Below are positions 7,975-15,256 of a stretch of DNA of 64,000 nucleotides, piece by piece. The stretch is from CAZSXU01 sp964610505 (GTDB lineage: Bacteria; Arandabacterota; Arandabacteria; JAGLYR01): assembly GCA_964610505.1 (NCBI GenBank), contig CAZSXU010000001.1, forward strand, positions 1 to 64,000, in the 5' to 3' direction. The notes beneath the pieces were generated by a model that ran no database searches, was not told the DNA's origin, and worked only from the letters and a program-made list of their open reading frames with translations. Within the stretch, counting starts at the first letter, position 1. Each line of letters starts with the position of its first letter. Position numbers and translations under genes: made by a program.

Positions 7975-8208
7975 TTAGCCGATCTTCCCCTGGAGAACGA
8001 ACACGGTCACGAGAGCGTAGATGGTGAGCGCCTCGATCAGCGCGCACCCGATGATCATCCCCGCCTGAATCTTACCCGAGGCCTCCGGCTGCCGGCCCAT
8101 GGCTTCCATGGCGGCCGACACCGCACGGCCCAGTCCAAGCCCGGAGCCCACCGCCGCAATCCCCAGCCCGATCGGCAGAGCGAAGCTCAGCGCGGTCTGG
8201 TAGTCCAT
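7975..8208 (-). CDS. atpE: ATP synthase c subunit
   Basis: Rotor-ring proteolipid, 77 residues and two membrane helices joined by the RQPEA loop. The ion-carrying carboxylate is Glu59 in LIEALTIY. The residue equivalent to the Gln of sodium-type rings is Leu26 (GLGLG) and the residue after Glu59 is Ala, so the sodium-site pattern (Q...ES) is absent and proton coupling is expected. Confidence 0.95.
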   Translation of the reverse strand: MDYQTALSFALPIGLGIAAVGSGLGLGRAVSAAMEAMGRQPEASGKIQAGMIIGCALIEALTIYALVTVFVLQGKIG

Positions 8209-8229
8209 CCCGAACCTCCCTTCCGTAGG

Positions 8230-9147
8230 TTAGTTGGCATCCTGCACCGCATGCGGCGCCGGGCACGCGGTGGAATGCGAGTCCTCATGCTCTTCGTGTG
8301 GGAGCATCATGGAGAAATACACCGTACTCAACAACGTGAACACCAGCGCCTGTATCGTGCTGGTCAGAAGTGCCAGGAAGATGAAAGGGACCTGCAGCGG
8401 CAGCCCGATCGGCAGGTGCAGAAATCCCAGAGACGCCACCCCCAGACCGACGAAGATGGCGATGAGCACATCCTCCCCCGTCACATTGCCGAAGAGTCGA
8501 AGGCTGAGACTGAGAGGCTTCGCCAGCTCTTCCATGATGTGAAGCGGCAGCATCAGCGGGACCATGATGATGGCCACCAGGTCCCGGGGCTGTCCGCAGA
8601 GATGATCGAGATACCCGACGATGCCGAGCCGCCGAATGCCCGTGTACTGAACGTAGAGAAAGACACAGATCGCCAGCGCCACCGTCGTATTTATGGATGA
8701 CGTGGGCGATTTCATGACGGGAAACAGCCCGAGAAAATTCATCAGGAGAATGTAGACGAAGAGCGTTCCGAGAAACGGGGTGAACTGCCTCCCGTGCTTT
8801 CCGAGGACACCCGAGACAAAGCTGTCCAGCGTCTCGACAATCATCTCGACGAAGTTCTGGAGTCCTCCCGGAACCATATCGGCCCGCCTCGCCGCACGTG
8901 TGGCCACCACGCACATCAGGAGCAACATCCCCCAGGCAAAAACCACGTTTTCCCAGTGATGGAGCCACTGGACGAAGGGAATGTCGGAGAAGTAGTGATG
9001 GAGAACCGTGATGAAGTTGGGAAGCTCGGGAGCACCGGATGCGTGTGCCTCGGCCGCGTGCTCCGCCGATGCGGCATGTTCCGCGGCGTGCTCCGTGGCG
9101 TGTTCGGTCGCGTGCTGCGCGGCTGCAAGCACCACTGCTGGAATCAT
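8230..9147 (-). CDS. atpB: ATP synthase a subunit with His/Glu-rich N-terminus
   Basis: Membrane stator subunit forming the proton half-channels, 305 residues from ATG 9147, which overlaps the atpI stop as ATGA. The essential arginine lies in LSLSLRLFGN; NFLGLFP and the terminal ALVFTLLSTVYF are also typical. Residues 10-36 are an unusual run of HATEH/HAAEH repeats before the first membrane segment, and the C-terminus ends in HEEHEDSHS. The open frame continues upstream of 9147 but only as a shadow of atpI. Confidence 0.95.
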   Translation of the reverse strand: MIPAVVLAAAQHATEHATEHAAEHAASAEHAAEAHASGAPELPNFITVLHHYFSDIPFVQWLHHWENVVFAWGMLLLMCVVATRAARRADMVPGGLQNFVEMIVETLDSFVSGVLGKHGRQFTPFLGTLFVYILLMNFLGLFPVMKSPTSSINTTVALAICVFLYVQYTGIRRLGIVGYLDHLCGQPRDLVAIIMVPLMLPLHIMEELAKPLSLSLRLFGNVTGEDVLIAIFVGLGVASLGFLHLPIGLPLQVPFIFLALLTSTIQALVFTLLSTVYFSMMLPHEEHEDSHSTACPAPHAVQDAN

Positions 9148-9566
9148 GCTGATTCGCCCCCGCGCCTGCACGCCGGGCCCGATTGAGGGACGGGATCCAT
9201 TCCCATGATCAGCCGTCCCGCGGCCTTCGCAATCACGACGCCGAGAATGATCCAGAAACCGGAAAGAAGACCCAGAACGGGCAGCCCCTGACGGAGCAGA
9301 AGATAGCCGGCTCCGTAGAGAAGGGGAAACTTGACCAGCATCAAGAGGGCGACGCGAACCTTCGACCGCCCCGAGAGCTTCCTGTCCCTCACGAGGAGGA
9401 TCCGAACCAGGGCCGAGATGAGCAACCAGTTGAGACAGGCCCAGACGGAACCCAACCCCATGCTCCACGCCCATCCGGATCGGCCGAGCGCCACGAGCAC
9501 GAGGAAGGAAAGCCCGGTGAGAACCAGGGCGGTTTCGATCGATCGGCGAATGAATCCCAGATTCAT
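9144..9566 (-). CDS. ATP synthase I-chain family membrane protein
   Basis: 140-residue protein with four predicted membrane segments, in the position and size of AtpI/AtpR-type proteins that assist assembly of the c-ring or modulate it. The start at 9566 is chosen because GGAGGCGA lies five bases upstream; an ATG at 9596 would overlap atpZ. Residues MGLGSVWACLNWLLIS and AGRLIMGM fit the family, but its sequence is weakly conserved. Its stop overlaps the atpB start. Confidence 0.75.
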   Translation of the reverse strand: MNLGFIRRSIETALVLTGLSFLVLVALGRSGWAWSMGLGSVWACLNWLLISALVRILLVRDRKLSGRSKVRVALLMLVKFPLLYGAGYLLLRQGLPVLGLLSGFWIILGVVIAKAAGRLIMGMDPVPQSGPACRRGGESA

Positions 9567-9579
9567 CTTCGCCTCCGCG

Positions 9580-9837
9580 CTATCCCGATTTCCCATCTTC
9601 GCCCTCCTCCGCGTCCCGGGACGCCAGCCGGACCAGGCGATAGACCTGGCGCGCGCCCGCGATGAAGCCGAGGACGATGAGAACGATCATGAATACGGGG
9701 CTGGTGCCGAGCTTACGGTCGAGGAACGCGCCGAAGAAGTAGCCGATGAGGGGTGCCACTGCCAGCACGAAGGGAACGGCGGTCAGGAGACCCACCTGCC
9801 GAATCAGGTCGTACTTTTCCCCATTCCGCTTGTGCAC
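9580..9837 (-). CDS. atpZ: AtpZ/AtpI-type small membrane protein
   Basis: 85 residues, two membrane helices (VPFVLAVAPLIGYFFGAFLD and PVFMIVLIVLGFIAGA) with the conserved glycine spacing and the FLDRKLGT turn of the AtpZ family found first in many atp operons; members of this family have been linked to ion transport and to ATP synthase assembly. The start is GTG 9837. It is the first gene after the operon promoter at 9927-9955. Confidence 0.8.
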   Translation of the reverse strand: MHKRNGEKYDLIRQVGLLTAVPFVLAVAPLIGYFFGAFLDRKLGTSPVFMIVLIVLGFIAGARQVYRLVRLASRDAEEGEDGKSG

Positions 9838-9926
9838 CCCGCGCGGCCCTCTCGGCTTCGCACACCGGGAACGTGTCCGGTACCGACGGCTTGCTCGGCC
9901 GGCCCCTGAATCCGTCAGAGTTGCGG

Positions 9927-9955
9927 ATTCTAGCCGAGAGAGAGGTGAAGGTCAA
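9927..9955 (-). promoter_or_regulatory. Promoter of the atp-ispG operon
   Basis: On the minus strand TTGACC (9955-9950) and TAGAAT (9932-9927) are 17 bases apart, preceded by GC before the -10. It is the best sigma-70 match upstream of atpZ and leaves an untranslated leader of roughly 80 bases. Confidence 0.7.
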
Positions 9956-10010
9956 GCGGGAAAAGAGACGCGGTCTGGTGTCGGATGGCTCACGGGAGAC
10001 TCACCCCGGC

Positions 10011-10091
10011 AACCACAGATTGCACGGACGGCCATGGACTTCTTGCCCCGATTGAGGCAAGAGATTGCCTCAACACGTAGCGAATCTGCGG
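10011..10091. repeat. Nested palindromic intergenic element R2
   Basis: Left arm AACCACAGATTGCACGGAC, core stem TTGAGGCAA/TTGCCTCAA with a four-base loop (10052-10073), right arm CGAATCTGCGG. The core and the CTCAACAC that follows it resemble element R6 at 55.9 kb. Confidence 0.65.
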
Positions 10092-10140
10092 AAAGGTATT
10101 TGGGTTCGAAACTGCGAGCTCCGTGGTCGGCTCTTGATCT

Positions 10141-11151
10141 CTAGAAGTGGTCGAATCCCTTAGCCGGCAAAACGTTCCGGCTCCCGTCCGGCATGACCAT
10201 TGCGATCCCCTCGGACGGCGGTCGGACTTCACCGATCGGCGTGATCTCGATTCCGGTCTTCGAGCGGAGATACTGGAAGAGCCGATCCACTTCTCCCGGA
10301 TCCTCGACCGACAGAGTGAACAGGAGTTCGAATTCCTCACCGCTTGAGAGGGCAATCTCGACGGGATTCTTGCCGAGGCGTTCCGCCAGCTCGCCCAGAC
10401 CCTCGAAAAGAGGAATGCCGCCGGCTTGAACAATGAAGCCCACGCCGCTCGATTCGGCAAGATGGTGGATTTCCGCCGCAAGCCCGTCGCTGATGTCAAT
10501 CATGGAGGACACCAGACCGCTGGAGGCCAGCAGTTCTCCCTCCCGGACCCGCGCGGCGGGTTCCAAATGGCGGGCCGCCGCCTCCGGGAACTCCGCCAAC
10601 AGCGACTCGTCTCTCAATACCAAAAGCCCCGCGGCCGAGCCGCCCAGGCGCCCCGTCACACTCAGGATGTCGCCCACGCTCGCTCCGGAGCGAAGGACGG
10701 GTCTGGCCGCCGGGAGTCCCGTGACGCTGACGGCGACCACCAACGGACCGGTGGTGCTCACGGTGTCTCCGCCCATCAGGACCGCGCCGTAGATTCCCGA
10801 GGAGTCGATCAGTCCGTCCGTCAGCGCATCGAATGCTCGGAGGGAAAACTCCGGAGGGATACAGAGCGCCACCACGACATGGCGCGGCGTGCCCCCCATT
10901 GCGGCCACGTCACTCACTGCGGCGGTCACCATTCGAGCCCCGATTTGATACCAGTTGGTGATCGCGGGATCGAAGTGAACGCCCTGGACGAAGGCATCCG
11001 TGGTCAGAAGAACATCGCCCGCTCTCAGCGAGAGTACGGCCGCGTCGTCGCCGATGCCCACCTCGGAATCCGGCGGGGGCGGGATCTTCTCGCGAATCCG
11101 GTCAATCAGTCGAAATTCGCCGAAGCCTTTGACGGTTCGGTCATCGTTCAT
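10141..11151 (-). CDS. thiL: Thiamine-monophosphate kinase (ThiL)
   Basis: Phosphorylates thiamine monophosphate to the cofactor thiamine diphosphate. 336 residues from ATG 11151 (MNDDRTVKGFGEFRLI). Family motifs are GIGDDAAVL for ATP/metal binding, TTDAFVQGVHF, GGDTVST and ISDGLAAE. The open frame extends upstream, but residues before 11151 are not ThiL-like. It stands alone, downstream of the carbamoyltransferase cluster on the same strand but separated by a 200-base interval that holds element R3. Confidence 0.93.
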   Translation of the reverse strand: MNDDRTVKGFGEFRLIDRIREKIPPPPDSEVGIGDDAAVLSLRAGDVLLTTDAFVQGVHFDPAITNWYQIGARMVTAAVSDVAAMGGTPRHVVVALCIPPEFSLRAFDALTDGLIDSSGIYGAVLMGGDTVSTTGPLVVAVSVTGLPAARPVLRSGASVGDILSVTGRLGGSAAGLLVLRDESLLAEFPEAAARHLEPAARVREGELLASSGLVSSMIDISDGLAAEIHHLAESSGVGFIVQAGGIPLFEGLGELAERLGKNPVEIALSSGEEFELLFTLSVEDPGEVDRLFQYLRSKTGIEITPIGEVRPPSEGIAMVMPDGSRNVLPAKGFDHF

Positions 11152-11207
11152 GGTTAACGCGTAGCGCGGGAGGGAAGGAAAGTCAACGGGCAAACCCGCA
11201 ATCCTTA

Positions 11208-11343
11208 GCCACAGATTGCACAGATTAGCACAGATGTAGAGCAGGTGAGACTTTCGGTGCGATGCGATTCGCATCGCCCCGAAAGCTTTACCCGCATGTA
11301 TCTGCGGAATCTGCGGAAGGCTTGTGATCTTGGGTCTGTGGTT
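11208..11343. repeat. Nested palindromic intergenic element R3
   Basis: The left arm has three CACAGAT repeats (11208-11235). The core is a 16-bp stem with one mismatch around GCGATGCGA (11251-11285). The right arm carries two ATCTGCGGA-type and one TCTGTGG motif. The core is homologous to that of R4 at 15.2 kb. Confidence 0.75.
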
Positions 11344-11355
11344 GCCGTTGACCTT

Positions 11356-11514
11356 CTAGAACAGGGTGTAAATAAACGGTGCGACGGCGCTGGTTTCCGT
11401 CAGCACCAGCAGCGCGCCGAGAAGCACCAGGACCACGATGATCGGTCCCAGCCACCATTTCTTCCGGTGTCTGAGGAAGCGCCAGAATTCGAGCATGATT
11501 GCGAGCTTGCTCAT
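11356..11514 (-). CDS. DUF5989-type small membrane protein
   Basis: A 52-residue protein beginning MSKLAIMLEFWRFLRHRKKW, with an amphipathic start, then one membrane helix (GPIIVVLVLLGALLVLTE) and the tail SAVAPFIYTLF. GAGGAG lies directly before the ATG at 11514. Size, sequence pattern and position behind SxtJ and a carbamoyltransferase match DUF5989, a family of unknown function. It begins 12 bases after the sxtJ-like stop, so it belongs to that operon. Confidence 0.8.
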   Translation of the reverse strand: MSKLAIMLEFWRFLRHRKKWWLGPIIVVLVLLGALLVLTETSAVAPFIYTLF

Positions 11515-11526
11515 CTCCTCGTTCCT

Positions 11527-11958
11527 CTAGAACAGTCTCTCGTAGTCCCTCGCGTCTCTCGGCTTCTCGTCTCTTCGAATCCAGTAGCTGTCGTTCACCG
11601 CTCGAGCGTGGAGGGGATTCTTCCCCAGAAGCCTCAGGATCAACCCGACCGGCGTGATCGCTATGAAGAAGAAAACTGTCAGAATCACCCGAGACATGAT
11701 CCAGCCGAGCGCGAACGCGAGCGTCATCCATCCCTTGTGCACAGGCTTGAGCGCTTCCGGAGCAACCCACGAAAACAGGAAGAAGACGACCCCGACGCCC
11801 GCCGGCCAGTAGCCCCGCTCGGGATACGAACCGAAGAGGAACACGATCGCGCCGATCACGATGAGCGCGACGCACATCGTCCGCCCGAACCGGACGAGCG
11901 CCCGCCTCGACTGATCCAGGCTCCCCAGCTTCGATCGTACGTCGCTAATCCAGCTCAT
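11527..11958 (-). CDS. SxtJ-family membrane protein
   Basis: 143 residues from ATG 11958, preceded by GGCAGGAGACCT. Two closely spaced hydrophobic segments (ALIVIGAIVFLFGSYP and VGVVFFLFSWVAPEAL) and a third (VILTVFFFIAITPVGLILRLLG) are followed by a polar tail with DSYWIRRDE, the pattern of SxtJ proteins first named in saxitoxin clusters. The function is unknown. The start overlaps the end of the carbamoyltransferase gene by 14 bases, so the two are translationally linked. Confidence 0.8.
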   Translation of the reverse strand: MSWISDVRSKLGSLDQSRRALVRFGRTMCVALIVIGAIVFLFGSYPERGYWPAGVGVVFFLFSWVAPEALKPVHKGWMTLAFALGWIMSRVILTVFFFIAITPVGLILRLLGKNPLHARAVNDSYWIRRDEKPRDARDYERLF

Positions 11959-13762
11959 AGGTCTCCTGCCAGTCGATGTCATCGTGAAAGTCCGGCTGCT
12001 CCCTCTTGTCCAGGAGAAAGCGGCCCAGAACCAGATAGTCCATCTCCGTTCTCATGAAGCACTTGTACGCGTCCAGCGGCGCGCACACGATCGGCTCTCC
12101 CCGCACGTTGAAGGACGTGTTGATAATGACGGGGCATCCGCACTTGTCTTCCACACTCTTGATGACGGCGTGGTACTCCGGGTTGTCCCGCTCGCTGACG
12201 GACTGGAGTCGAGCCGAGCAGTCCACGTGCGTAATCGCCGGAACCTCGGAGCGCACCACGTTCAGCCGCTCGAGTCCTTGAAGACCCCGCTGTCCTTCTT
12301 CGATCCGGTGAAGCTTGTCTCCCGCAACCTGCGCGACCAGCAGCATGTACGGGCTCTCCCGGTCGATCTCGAAGTAGTCCGAAACCCGCTCCGCCAAAAC
12401 CGACGGGGCGAAAGGCCGGAAACTCTCGCGATACTTGATCTTGAGATTCATGATCTTCTGCATCTCGGGAGAGCGCGCATCGCCCAGGATCGAGCGGCCG
12501 CCGAGCGCCCTGGGCCCGAATTCCATTCGGCCCGAGAACCATCCCACGACGTTCTGCGCCAGGATGAGATCGGCAACGGCGGCCGGCACGCCGGAGGGCC
12601 CCAACTCCCGGTGCGGCAGACGGTTCTCTTCGAGGAAACGCCGGATTTCCTCTTCCCCGTAGGCGGGCCCCAGGTACGATCCGCATTGGAAATCCCGCGT
12701 CCCGTCGACTACGCGTTCGTTTCCCAGGTACTGATACCACGCGAAGAGGGCCGCGCCGAGTGCCCCTCCCGCGTCGCCCGCGGCCGGTTGGATCCAGATA
12801 TCCTCGAAGGGGCCTTCCCGGAAGATCCGCCCATTCGCCACGCAGTTAAGAGCCACGCCGCCGGCCAGGCAGAGGTGATTCCGGCCGGTCACGCTATGGA
12901 CGTGCCCGGCCGTCCTCATCATGATCTCCTCGGTCACGTCCTGGACGGAGCGGGCCAGGTCCATCTCTCGTTGGGTGAGGGTCGACTCGGGCTCACGCGG
13001 GGAGCCCCCGAAGAGCCTGTCGAACTCCCCGTTGGTCATTCGCAGCCCCGCGCAGTAGCCGAAATAGTCCATGTTGAGCCGGAACGATCCGTCCTCCTTC
13101 AGGTCCACGAGATGATCCAGAATCGTCTTCACGTACTTCGGTTCACCGTAGGGCGCGAGCCCCATCACCTTGTACTCCCCCGAGTTGACGCGGAATCCCG
13201 TGTAGTAGGTGAAGGCGGAGTAGAGCATCCCGAGCGAATGCGGGAAGTGCTGTTCGGAATGGATCTCGATCCGGTTTCCCGCTCCAGTGCCGAAGGAACT
13301 GCTGGTCCATTCGCCAACCCCGTCGGAGGTTAGGAACGCGGCTTCCCGGAACGGAGATGGGAAGAACGCGGACGCGGCGTGAGATTCGTGGTGCTCGGGG
13401 TAGATGATGGTCCCGTCGTAGTCGATCGCTCTGCGGATGAGATCCGGCATCCAGAGCCTCTGGGTAATCCAGAGCGGCATCGCCATCAGGAAGGATCTGA
13501 GACCCAGCGGCGCCCGGGCGAGATGCGTCTCCAAAATCCGCTCGAACTTGATCAGAGGTTTCTCGTAGAAGGCGACCAGGTTCAGGTTTTTGGACGAGAT
13601 CCTTCCCTCTTTGAGACAGTAGGCAATGGCGTGGGCGGGGAAGGCGGGGTCGTGCTTCTTCCGGGTGAAGCGCTCCTCCTGCGCGGCGGCGACGATGTCC
13701 CCGTCCCGAACCAGACAGGCGGCGCTGTCATGGTAGTAACAGGAAATGCCAAGGATGTTCAT
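11945..13762 (-). CDS. NodU/CmcH-type carbamoyltransferase
   Basis: 605 residues that transfer a carbamoyl group from carbamoyl phosphate to an unknown hydroxyl acceptor. The N-terminal Kae1/HypF-like domain starts MNILGISCYYHDSAACL and has HHESHAASAFF; the GGVALNCVANGRI nucleotide-binding stretch follows; the C-terminal domain has GARALGGRSIL-like GPRALGGRSIL, FRPFAPSVL and CPVIINTSFNVRGEP. ATG 13762 is preferred to a GTG at 13777. SxtJ and DUF5989 follow; an SGNH-type protein diverges upstream. Confidence 0.93.
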   Translation of the reverse strand: MNILGISCYYHDSAACLVRDGDIVAAAQEERFTRKKHDPAFPAHAIAYCLKEGRISSKNLNLVAFYEKPLIKFERILETHLARAPLGLRSFLMAMPLWITQRLWMPDLIRRAIDYDGTIIYPEHHESHAASAFFPSPFREAAFLTSDGVGEWTSSSFGTGAGNRIEIHSEQHFPHSLGMLYSAFTYYTGFRVNSGEYKVMGLAPYGEPKYVKTILDHLVDLKEDGSFRLNMDYFGYCAGLRMTNGEFDRLFGGSPREPESTLTQREMDLARSVQDVTEEIMMRTAGHVHSVTGRNHLCLAGGVALNCVANGRIFREGPFEDIWIQPAAGDAGGALGAALFAWYQYLGNERVVDGTRDFQCGSYLGPAYGEEEIRRFLEENRLPHRELGPSGVPAAVADLILAQNVVGWFSGRMEFGPRALGGRSILGDARSPEMQKIMNLKIKYRESFRPFAPSVLAERVSDYFEIDRESPYMLLVAQVAGDKLHRIEEGQRGLQGLERLNVVRSEVPAITHVDCSARLQSVSERDNPEYHAVIKSVEDKCGCPVIINTSFNVRGEPIVCAPLDAYKCFMRTEMDYLVLGRFLLDKREQPDFHDDIDWQETYELD

Positions 13763-13795
13763 GATGTCGGTCCCCACAGAGAACGCGTCCCCATG

Positions 13796-13824
13796 AGACT
13801 AGCACAACTTGCCCGTCCTCTCAA
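13796..13824 (-). promoter_or_regulatory. Promoter of the carbamoyltransferase operon
   Basis: TTGAGA (13824-13819) and TAGTCT (13801-13796) are 17 bases apart on the minus strand, preceded by TGC before the -10. The leader is about 30 bases. Confidence 0.6.
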
Positions 13825-13838
13825 TCCTAGTTCGACGG

Positions 13839-13867
13839 TTGACACGGGCCTGTTTCCAAAGTACCCT
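13839..13867 (+). promoter_or_regulatory. Putative promoter of SGNH-type gene
   Basis: A perfect TTGACA (13839-13844) is followed after 17 bases by TACCCT (13862-13867), a weak -10. It is back to back with the carbamoyltransferase promoter, so the two transcripts may be co-regulated. Confidence 0.45.
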
Positions 13868-13915
13868 GCATAAGATTGACGTCGACCACACTTGTTTCTA
13901 AGGAGAACAGTCGAA

Positions 13916-15079
13916 ATGGCAATGAAGAAGAGACACGCCAAACGCCTCCGCCAGATCGGTGGCTGGCTTCTGGCGCTTGTCATCCTGGTGTTCGTGGCGG
14001 AATGGGTTTCGCGGGGAATGCAGGATAAGCTGCTGGACTCGAAGTCGAATCCACTCGTCGCATTCGATCCGGCGACCGGCTATACGTTGAAGCCCCATGC
14101 CGTGGCCGACCTCCAGAATCCGGTGGGAGACCGGGTGGTGGTCGATATCAACAGCCTGGGTCTCAGGGGCCGGGAGGTTGCGTCAAAACGAAGCAGAGAA
14201 TTCCGGATTGTGGGATTGGGTGACACTTTCACCGCCGCGCTTCCCGTTGCCGTCGGGGATACTTACCTGAAGCAACTGGAAAAGACGATCGAGTCCGCCT
14301 CCTCTTCGAGCACCGTGGTTCACGCCATCAACGCCGGAATTCCCGGATACAATCTGGAACAGGAATCCTGCCTTCTTGCGAAGCTCGGAGAGGCGTTGGA
14401 TCCGGACCTGGTACTGGTCGGACTCTACGTAGCGGACGACATCCGCGAGTACGGGCAGGAGATCGGGCTTCCGGTTCCCGGCAAAGGGTTTCTTCAGAAG
14501 AAGAGCTATCTGTACCACGGCCTGAGGCGGGCCTATCACAGGATCCGCGGTGGCGGGCCCGGCGGTGCGGACCCGGACGCGCCGAAAATGGCCGCCTGGA
14601 AATCCACTTTCGAGCGGTACGGCGAATCCCCCGATGACGAGCAGATCACGCGCTTTGTCCAGCTGGCCCGGAGAGAAACGCCCGTCTATCGTTCCGATGG
14701 AATATCGGACGCCGAGTGGTCGGGGACGGAGATGATGCTGGGTGAAATCCGAGACCGGGCGGACAAGCTGGGCGCAAGAACGGTGATTGCCCTTGTGCCG
14801 ACGAAGCGCCAGATCCTTGAGAACGAATGGGCAAAGACCGTTGAACTCCTGAATCTGTCTCCGGGAGAGTACGATCTCGATCGCCCGCAGCGGGAGCTGG
14901 TCCCGATCTTATCCCGCGTGGGGATTCCGACCATCGATTTGCTTCCTGTCTTCCGCTCGGCCCTGAGCCCCGATTCCCTCTACTGGACCGGGTATCCGCA
15001 CTGGACCCCTGTGGCGCACAGACTGGCTGCGGAGACGATCTACGAGTTCCTCGCGCATGAGGATTTGTTGAGACCGTGA
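13916..15079 (+). CDS. Membrane-anchored SGNH/GDSL-hydrolase-like protein
   Basis: 387 residues from ATG 13916 (AAGGAGAA ribosome site). A basic start and one membrane helix (WLLALVILVFVAEWV) anchor a periplasmic domain. It follows the SGNH order: block I FRIVGLGDTFT, then INAGIPGYNLEQE, PDLVLVGLYVADD and, near the end, GYPHWTPVAHRLAAE. Block I reads GDT where the catalytic serine is expected (residue 104), and the Asp usually shortly before the block V His is not seen. It may be a non-classical O-acyl or carbamoyl transferase/esterase or an inactive binder. Divergent neighbour of the carbamoyltransferase operon. Confidence 0.75.
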   Translation: MAMKKRHAKRLRQIGGWLLALVILVFVAEWVSRGMQDKLLDSKSNPLVAFDPATGYTLKPHAVADLQNPVGDRVVVDINSLGLRGREVASKRSREFRIVGLGDTFTAALPVAVGDTYLKQLEKTIESASSSSTVVHAINAGIPGYNLEQESCLLAKLGEALDPDLVLVGLYVADDIREYGQEIGLPVPGKGFLQKKSYLYHGLRRAYHRIRGGGPGGADPDAPKMAAWKSTFERYGESPDDEQITRFVQLARRETPVYRSDGISDAEWSGTEMMLGEIRDRADKLGARTVIALVPTKRQILENEWAKTVELLNLSPGEYDLDRPQRELVPILSRVGIPTIDLLPVFRSALSPDSLYWTGYPHWTPVAHRLAAETIYEFLAHEDLLRP

Positions 15080-15123
15080 CAAGGCGACACACCGGCGGGA
15101 CTGCGGGCAAGACCCAGAACTTC

Positions 15124-15234
15124 GCAACCACAGCTTGCATGGATTGAGTGGATGAACTCGGGGCGATGCGAGCCGCATCGCCCCGAAAGTCTTGCCCGCT
15201 CTGAATCTGTGTGAATCTGTGCAATCTGTGGCTG
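15124..15234. repeat. Nested palindromic intergenic element R4
   Basis: Left arm GCAACCACAGCTTGCATGG, core perfect 12-bp stem CGGGGCGATGCG with loop AGC (15159-15185), right arm with three tandem AATCTGTG units ending in GCAATCTGTGG. It lies between the convergent SGNH-type gene and the Nnr gene. The core and trailing CCCCGAAAG match R3. Confidence 0.75.
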
Positions 15235-15256
15235 GATTTTGCTGTTGGCTTTTCTT

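Larger units (their letters stand above)
9838..10140. other. Gene-free interval with atp promoter and palindromic element
   Basis: About 300 bases between thiL and atpZ. It holds the atp operon promoter (9927-9955) and the nested palindrome R2 (10011-10091). No coding frame here is convincing. Confidence 0.7.

Noticed and set aside
7975..8208. Sodium-driven ATP synthase
   Set aside because: The c subunit has Leu at the Gln position and Ala after the essential Glu, so the sodium-binding pattern is absent.
11151..11180. Leaderless start of thiL
   Set aside because: TTGACT-N17-TACGCG would place transcription start on the ATG itself, but the -10 is poor, so I do not call it.
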